From NCBI GenBank assembly GCA_025354615.1, contig JANXMO010000581.1, positions 1-10,675 of the forward strand: a stretch of DNA of 10,675 bases, in the 5' to 3' direction. The notes under the pieces are model-generated. The model saw only the letters and a program-made list of their open reading frames with translations, was not told where the DNA came from and searched no databases. The translations under genes were made by a program, and so were the position numbers. The DNA comes from Burkholderiales bacterium. Its GTDB lineage: Bacteria; Pseudomonadota; Gammaproteobacteria; Burkholderiales; Burkholderiaceae_C. Shown here piece after piece: positions 6,933 to 10,675 of the stretch; positions within the stretch are counted from its first letter, which is position 1, and each line of letters opens with the position of its first letter.

Positions 6933-7825
6933 CGGCAGACCCCGCGGCCGTTGAAGCCAAAGCTGGCGCCGGCGCCGCCAGTGGCTTGACGCTGCAGTTG
7001 CGGCAGGTGGCAGCGCAACATCCGGCGGCGCGGGCGCCTGCGCCCCTGGCGCTCAAAGGCGTAAACCTGCAGCTGGCCGCGGGCGAGCAGGTGGCGGTCA
7101 TCGGCCCCTCGGGCGCCGGCAAAACAACTTTGCTGCAGGTGTTGGCCTGTGCGCTGCCGCTGGCGGCGGGCCACTATGAGTTGAACGGCCAGGCGCCCTG
7201 GAAGTTGCCCCGCCGCCAGCTGCACCGCCTGCGCGGCCAGTTGTTTCTGGCGCCGCAAACGCCGCCCTTGCCCCCACGCCAGCGGGTGATCGCGGCGGTG
7301 CTGGCCGGCCGCCTGCCAGGCATGGGCTGGCTGGCCAGCGTGGGCTCGCTGCTGTATCCGCACGACATTCCGGCGGCGCACGACGCGCTGGCGCACTTCA
7401 ATCTGCAAACCAAGCTGTTCGACCGCGTCGACCGCCTCTCCGGCGGCGAGCGCCAGCGCGTTGGCCTGGCGCGGGCGCTTCTGGCGCCGGCCCGGCTGTG
7501 GCTGCTGGACGAGCCGCTGTCTTCGCTCGACCCAACGCACGCGCGCCAGGCGTTGGCCGCCTTGACCGGTGCGGCTCGAGAGCGCGGCCTGAGCTTGGTC
7601 GCCACCTTGCATCAGGTGGACATGGCGCTGGCGTATTTCCCTCGCATCATCGGTTTGCGCGACGGGCAAGTGGCGTTCGACTTGCCCGCCACGGCTGTCA
7701 CCACGGCGCATCTAGAGCGGCTCTACGGCCAGCAGCCGGCGGAACGCATTGCTGCACCCTGGCCTGCTGGCGTTGAAGCGCAGCACGCCGAGCCGGCGCC
7801 GCCAGTGGCTTTGCACTGCCGATGA
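6929..7825 (+). CDS. PhnC-like ABC transporter ATPase of the putative selenium importer
   Basis: This cytoplasmic ATPase powers the importer. It starts with GTG overlapping the stop of the binding-protein gene (GTGA), so translation is coupled. In the 298-residue product the motifs are complete. Walker A is GPSGAGKTT (59-67), the Q-loop Gln is at about 110 (LAPQ), the ABC signature is LSGGERQ (170-176), Walker B is LWLLDEP (190-196), the D-loop is SSLD, and the switch His is at 228 (ATLHQVD). The overall form resembles PhnC, though the segment between Walker A and the signature is Pro-rich (TPPLPPRQR) and the C-terminus extends about 30 residues beyond the fold with an Ala/Pro-rich tail. The first 20 or so residues are Ala/Gly-rich and probably disordered. 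It should form a homodimer under the two permeases. Confidence 0.92.
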   Translation: MTADPAAVEAKAGAGAASGLTLQLRQVAAQHPAARAPAPLALKGVNLQLAAGEQVAVIGPSGAGKTTLLQVLACALPLAAGHYELNGQAPWKLPRRQLHRLRGQLFLAPQTPPLPPRQRVIAAVLAGRLPGMGWLASVGSLLYPHDIPAAHDALAHFNLQTKLFDRVDRLSGGERQRVGLARALLAPARLWLLDEPLSSLDPTHARQALAALTGAARERGLSLVATLHQVDMALAYFPRIIGLRDGQVAFDLPATAVTTAHLERLYGQQPAERIAAPWPAGVEAQHAEPAPPVALHCR

Positions 7826-8670
7826 AACCGCAAGCTGTGCTGGCGTCGCCTGCGCCTGCGCCTGCGCGTGACCCGGCCTGGCTGGGCCGCGTGTTCTGGT
7901 CAGGCGCTGCGCTGGCCTTGTTGTGGCCGCTGCTGCAGGCCACTGAATTCGCGCCGTGGCAGTTGTGGGATGAGCGCAGCCGTGGCGCCACGGCGCAGTT
8001 CCTGCGCAGCTTTCTGCCGCCCGCGCTGTCGGCCGAATTTCTGGCGCTGGTGGCGCGCGAAACCTGGCGCACCGTGGCCATGGCCACCGCCGGCATGTCG
8101 CTGGCGCTGTTGATCGCCGTGCCACTGGCTTTGCTATGCACGCGGGTGCTGTCGGTGTCGGCGCTGCACGGCCGCATGGCGGCGGTGCCGTTTGCCATCC
8201 GGCAGGCGGTGCGTGGGCTGCTGATTGCCTTGCGCAGCATGCCCGAGCTGGTGTGGGCGCTGGTGCTGGTGCGGGTTGTTGGCCTCGGCCCTACCGCGGG
8301 CGTGCTGGCCATTGCGCTCACCTATGGCGGCATGCTCGGCAAGGTTTACAGCGAAATTCTTGAAAGTGGCGAGGCCCATGTCACCCAGACGCTGCTGCGC
8401 AACGGCTGCAGCCGGCTGCAGGCTTTCGGCTTCGGCCTGCTGCCACAAAACGCGGGCGAGTTGATTTCCTACACCGTCTACCGCTGGGAATGCGCGATTC
8501 GGTCCTCGGTGGTGCTGGGCTTCGTTGGCGCGGGCGGGCTTGGTCAACAGCTCGATGGCTCGATGAAAATGTTTGCCGGCGGTGAAGTTGCCACCATGCT
8601 GCTGGTGTTTTTTGCGCTGGTGGCGCTGGCCGACTTCATCAGCGGCCGGCTGCGCAAGGCGCTGGCATGA
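7822..8670 (+). CDS. PhnE-like ABC permease, first of two
   Basis: An inner-membrane permease of 282 residues. Its ATG overlaps the ATPase stop (ATGA). Hydrophobic segments lie at about 24-40, 83-108, 128-155, 157-175, 228-242 and 256-272, in line with a BPD_transp_1 domain. The cytoplasmic coupling (EAA-type) loop is at about 181-209 (ESGEAHVTQTLLRNG, then FGFGLLPQ). The motifs LRSMPELVWA (137-146), YTVYRWE (217-223) and VLGFVGAGGLGQ (231-242) are characteristic of PhnE-type permeases. Between the first helix and the core is a periplasmic stretch (about 41-78) shared with the second permease. The second permease is the same length and its motifs fall at identical residue numbers, so the pair arose by gene duplication and probably forms a heterodimeric channel. 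Confidence 0.9.
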   Translation: MKPQAVLASPAPAPARDPAWLGRVFWSGAALALLWPLLQATEFAPWQLWDERSRGATAQFLRSFLPPALSAEFLALVARETWRTVAMATAGMSLALLIAVPLALLCTRVLSVSALHGRMAAVPFAIRQAVRGLLIALRSMPELVWALVLVRVVGLGPTAGVLAIALTYGGMLGKVYSEILESGEAHVTQTLLRNGCSRLQAFGFGLLPQNAGELISYTVYRWECAIRSSVVLGFVGAGGLGQQLDGSMKMFAGGEVATMLLVFFALVALADFISGRLRKALA

Positions 8671-9518
8671 AAACGCCTTTGCCTTGTCACGACGCTCGCC
8701 TGCTTGGCCGCCGCGGGGGGGTGTTGCCACCAGCATCGCTTTTACGCGCCCGCCGCAAGGCCGGCGTTTTCCTGGCGAGCCTGTTGGCGCTGGTCATCGC
8801 CAGCTTCTGGTCACTCGATCTGCAATGGGCGCCTTTCTTCTCCTGGGAAGCAGCCTCAGGCATGGCACGCTTTCTCGGTGAATTCATCCCGCCCGACACC
8901 CAGCCCGCGTTCTTGCGCCAAGTGGTGGCCGCCACCGGTGAAACACTGGCCATGTCGGCGCTGGGCACCGCTTTGGCTGCTGTGGCCGGCCTGCTGCTGG
9001 CCTTGCCCGCCAGCCGCTTGCACGCGCGTGACAGCGCCCGTGCGCGCAATCCCACCCGGCTGCTGCTGAACGCGCTGCGTTCCATTCCCGAGCTGGTGTG
9101 GGCCAGTTTGCTGTTGATCGCCGCCGGCCTGGGGCCGTTCGCCGGCACCTTGGCGCTGGCGGCGCACACCAGCGGCGTGCTCGGGCGGCTGTTTGCCGAA
9201 GCGATCGAGAACGCACCCGCCGGTCCAGCCGCGGCGCTGCGCGCTCAAGGCGTCGCCGGTTTTTCAGTGTTTTTGTATGCCACCTTGCCGCAAGTGCTGC
9301 CGCAACTCGTCAGCTACACCTTGTACCGCTGGGAAAACAACATCCGCGCCGCCGCCGTGTTGGGCGTGGTCGGCGCTGGCGGGCTGGGCCAGTTGCTGGC
9401 TTTCCACATGGGCTTGTTCCATATGAACAAAACCGCCACCGTGCTGCTGGGCATGCTCGTGCTGGTGGTTGCGGTCGACGCCATCAGCCATGCACTGAGG
9501 CGCGGGCTGATGCGGTGA
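8667..9518 (+). CDS. PhnE-like ABC permease, second of two
   Basis: The partner permease (283 residues) starts with an ATG that overlaps the preceding stop (ATGA), completing a run of three 4-base overlaps in the operon. After a basic N-terminal tail (LLRARRKAG) come hydrophobic segments at about 33-50, 93-115, 143-172, 229-243 and 257-273. The EAA-type loop is near 178-208 (FAEAIENAPAGPAAALRAQG, then YATLPQ). LRSIPELVWA, YTLYRWE and VLGVVGAGGLGQ repeat those of the first permease at the same positions. The loop lacks the canonical EAA start (EAIENAP), as is common in PhnE relatives. It is the last gene of the operon. I saw no clear intrinsic terminator in the 60 bases that follow, so read-through toward the downstream gene is possible. 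Confidence 0.9.
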   Translation: MKTPLPCHDARLLGRRGGVLPPASLLRARRKAGVFLASLLALVIASFWSLDLQWAPFFSWEAASGMARFLGEFIPPDTQPAFLRQVVAATGETLAMSALGTALAAVAGLLLALPASRLHARDSARARNPTRLLLNALRSIPELVWASLLLIAAGLGPFAGTLALAAHTSGVLGRLFAEAIENAPAGPAAALRAQGVAGFSVFLYATLPQVLPQLVSYTLYRWENNIRAAAVLGVVGAGGLGQLLAFHMGLFHMNKTATVLLGMLVLVVAVDAISHALRRGLMR

Positions 9519-9582
9519 GCAGCGCGCACACCTTCCGGCACGCCCACCACTGATCGGCACAAGCCCTTCAAACGTCGCCAGC

Positions 9583-9607
9583 TTCGCTAATTGCGACAGC
9601 ACTTCGG
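9583..9607 (+). promoter_or_regulatory. PIP box / hrpII box, TTCGC-N15-TTCGG
   Basis: TTCGC at 9583-9587 and TTCGG at 9603-9607 are separated by exactly 15 bases, matching TTCGB-N15-TTCGB. This is the plant-inducible-promoter box bound by HrpX in Xanthomonas and Acidovorax and, as the hrpII box, by HrpB in Ralstonia. It precedes the ATG at 9690 by 82 bases and points toward it. A perfect YANNNT -10 box 30-32 bases downstream is not present; the closest AT-rich candidate is around 9634-9647 (TACATGAATATCAA). The exact spacing, and the kind of gene it faces, make chance occurrence unlikely. Confidence 0.75.
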
Positions 9608-9646
9608 TTTTTGGAAGAAGCGATGGCTGGAAATACATGAATATCA

Positions 9647-9681
9647 AAAGGCAGGCCTTTGTTCAAAAACCTTTTTTTGAA
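9647..9681 (+). repeat. Two consecutive hairpin-forming repeats in the leader of the last gene
   Basis: AAAGGC-AG-GCCTTT at 9647-9660 is followed directly by TTCAAAAA-CCTT-TTTTTGAA at 9662-9681. Both are perfect inverted repeats. The second lies 8 bases before the ATG at 9690, where a ribosome site should be, and contains a run of seven T. They could be a weak terminator of the importer operon, an element affecting translation of the last gene, or a scar at the edge of foreign DNA. The sequence does not decide between these. Confidence 0.45.
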
Positions 9682-9689
9682 AACTCCTC

Positions 9690-10675
9690 ATGTCTATTTC
9701 ACGACGCTCCGGTTCTGGCGAGCCGCCTTTGGCGCCTTCAAATATAAAAGCGGGGGAACCATCTTCCTCAACACAAGCGGCCCGCTTGAAAGAAAACCCA
9801 TCCGCTTTACCTGCTGGGCTGCCATCTGCTGCCCATCATTTGACAACACCGATGATGAGAGCGACGACCAGTGGGCCTCCAAGGAGAGCTGCGCCTAATG
9901 AAACAATGGCAAAGCAGAAAGAAAAAATTTACCATGGATTCCTGGAAAGTATTAAAAAAATAAATACCCCTGAAGCTTTCAGAATTTCATTGAATGGAGT
10001 AAGTAGGCTACCCGGCCATAAAGCAGATGCTTTCACCGAAATGGGCTACCGCCTGTGTGCAATCGTTTGTATTGAAGAAAAAGCAGGTAAAGACCCTCAA
10101 CCGGTTATTGATCTTTATCTCAAAAAAATCAATCAATATCAACAGGAATCAAGAATTCCACTTCCCGCGCCCGTTTTGGAGTTGAAGGTTGCCGCACAGG
10201 CTGGACCTTCACAACTCAAGGTACTGGCAACGCCCGTTGCCGCGTTCCAGGATATTGTTAAAGCGAAACTTTCTTTGAAAACAGTGGTTGAGCGTTATGC
10301 AATCACCGATGAAAAGCATATCAAGCATTTTGCAATGATCAACGCCGAAAAACTTTTAAAAGGCAATGAAAAAATTGATTATGTGCTTGATAAATTTACG
10401 ATGTTGACTCCTGATCAACGCGAAAATTTGTGGAAAAAACAGTTTGATAAAACTGTTGACGCGGTATCTGACGGTGCTCATGCCGGAAAAGCCGCCCGCA
10501 AATGGCTGGGTAAAACAACGATTGAGCAAACCCAACATCTTGAGAATACAGCAGTCCTGGGAGCAGCGGGGCAGCTCTTGCGAAAGGGGGGTGCCGGTAT
10601 AACGATAAAAAAAGTGGCCCACGACTACGGCATCGAACTTCCGGAAAATATTAATAAATTAAGCCAGATAGAAAA
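9690..10675 (+). CDS. Candidate type III secreted effector, unrecognised family (partial, runs off window)
   Basis: An uninterrupted frame of 328 codons starts at ATG 9690, just after an in-frame TGA (9678), and is still open at the window end. It is easy to miss because it has no stop here. The first 50 residues start MSISRRSGSG and contain 10 Ser and 7 Pro with no Asp or Cys, a composition typical of type III secretion signals. There is no Sec signal or membrane segment. From about 75 on the protein looks soluble and helical (FLESIKKINTPEAF, VIDLYLKKINQYQ). Two segments 110 residues apart match: LSLKTVVERYAI at 194-205 and ITIKKVAHDYGI at 304-315, and a looser copy lies near 221-240. A PIP box lies 82 bases upstream. 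GC content is clearly below that of neighbouring genes, suggesting transfer. I do not recognise the family. The ribosome site is weak. Coding status is strong; the effector role is inferred. Confidence 0.72.
   Translation, partial: MSISRRSGSGEPPLAPSNIKAGEPSSSTQAARLKENPSALPAGLPSAAHHLTTPMMRATTSGPPRRAAPNETMAKQKEKIYHGFLESIKKINTPEAFRISLNGVSRLPGHKADAFTEMGYRLCAIVCIEEKAGKDPQPVIDLYLKKINQYQQESRIPLPAPVLELKVAAQAGPSQLKVLATPVAAFQDIVKAKLSLKTVVERYAITDEKHIKHFAMINAEKLLKGNEKIDYVLDKFTMLTPDQRENLWKKQFDKTVDAVSDGAHAGKAARKWLGKTTIEQTQHLENTAVLGAAGQLLRKGGAGITIKKVAHDYGIELPENINKLSQIE

Noticed and set aside
6069..9518. Annotation of the ABC operon as a phosphonate or phosphite importer
   Set aside because: The fold similarity is real, but no phn/C-P lyase, ptx or related catabolic gene is nearby, and the divergent neighbours are selD and mnmH. 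A selenium anion fits the context better. The phosphonate option is not formally excluded.
9659..9898. Plus-strand open frame of 79 codons starting just before the effector candidate
   Set aside because: It overlaps the much longer frame from 9690 in a different phase, ends at 9898 and shows no domain.
10356..10622. Minus-strand open frame of 88 codons
   Set aside because: It is antisense to the long effector frame and Phe/Ile-rich as expected of a shadow. No ribosome site or domain was seen.

Overview
The window reads as a chromosomal segment of a high-GC betaproteobacterium, most likely Burkholderiales/Comamonadaceae. The RpoC C-terminus, codon usage and the SelD/MnmH and PhnCDE-like proteins all fit that group. 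A perfect plant-inducible-promoter (PIP/hrpII) box near the right edge suggests a plant-associated member with a Hrp2-type type III secretion system (the Acidovorax/Paracidovorax/Xylophilus kind). That assignment is inferred from motifs, not from a database search.

Layout, left to right. (1) 1-446: the 3' end of rpoC and a textbook intrinsic terminator. (2) About 636-1829: a gene graveyard. A LOV/PAS fragment runs straight into a decayed IS66-family element (tnpB tail, frameshifted tnpC head). This is followed by the end of a histidine-kinase ATPase domain and a receiver domain whose phospho-acceptor Asp is Glu. The simplest reading is one LOV-type hybrid histidine kinase broken by IS66 and then eroded. 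(3) 1806-3005 (-): an exported GDSL/SGNH esterase, apparently intact. (4) 3320-3764 (-): the C-terminal half of a metallo-beta-lactamase-fold hydrolase, broken by an in-frame stop and a frame-shifting deletion, and abutting the stop codon of mnmH. (5) 3764-5912 (-): selD and mnmH (selU), which make selenophosphate and use it for 2-selenouridine in tRNA. (6) 6069-9518 (+): a tightly overlapping four-gene ABC importer operon (PhnD-like binding protein, PhnC-like ATPase, two PhnE-like permeases), divergent from selD. (7) 9583-10675 (+): a PIP box followed by a long AT-richer reading frame that runs off the window. It has a Ser/Pro-rich N-terminus and is probably a type III effector.

How the parts work together. 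The selenium block is coherent. The importer would bring in a selenium oxyanion, SelD would convert selenide to selenophosphate, and MnmH would place selenium at the tRNA wobble uridine. The transporter resembles phosphonate systems, but its place beside selD fits the putative selenate importer subgroup that I recall from protein-family models. No selenoprotein-insertion genes (selA, selB, selC) lie in the window, and SelD itself uses Cys rather than selenocysteine.

The most interesting item is the last one: an unrecognised open frame of at least 328 codons under a canonical HrpX/HrpB-type box, with clearly lower GC than its neighbours. It has an internal repeat of the form [LI][ST][LI]K.V...Y.I.....I. 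It looks like a horizontally acquired effector next to a housekeeping selenium locus.
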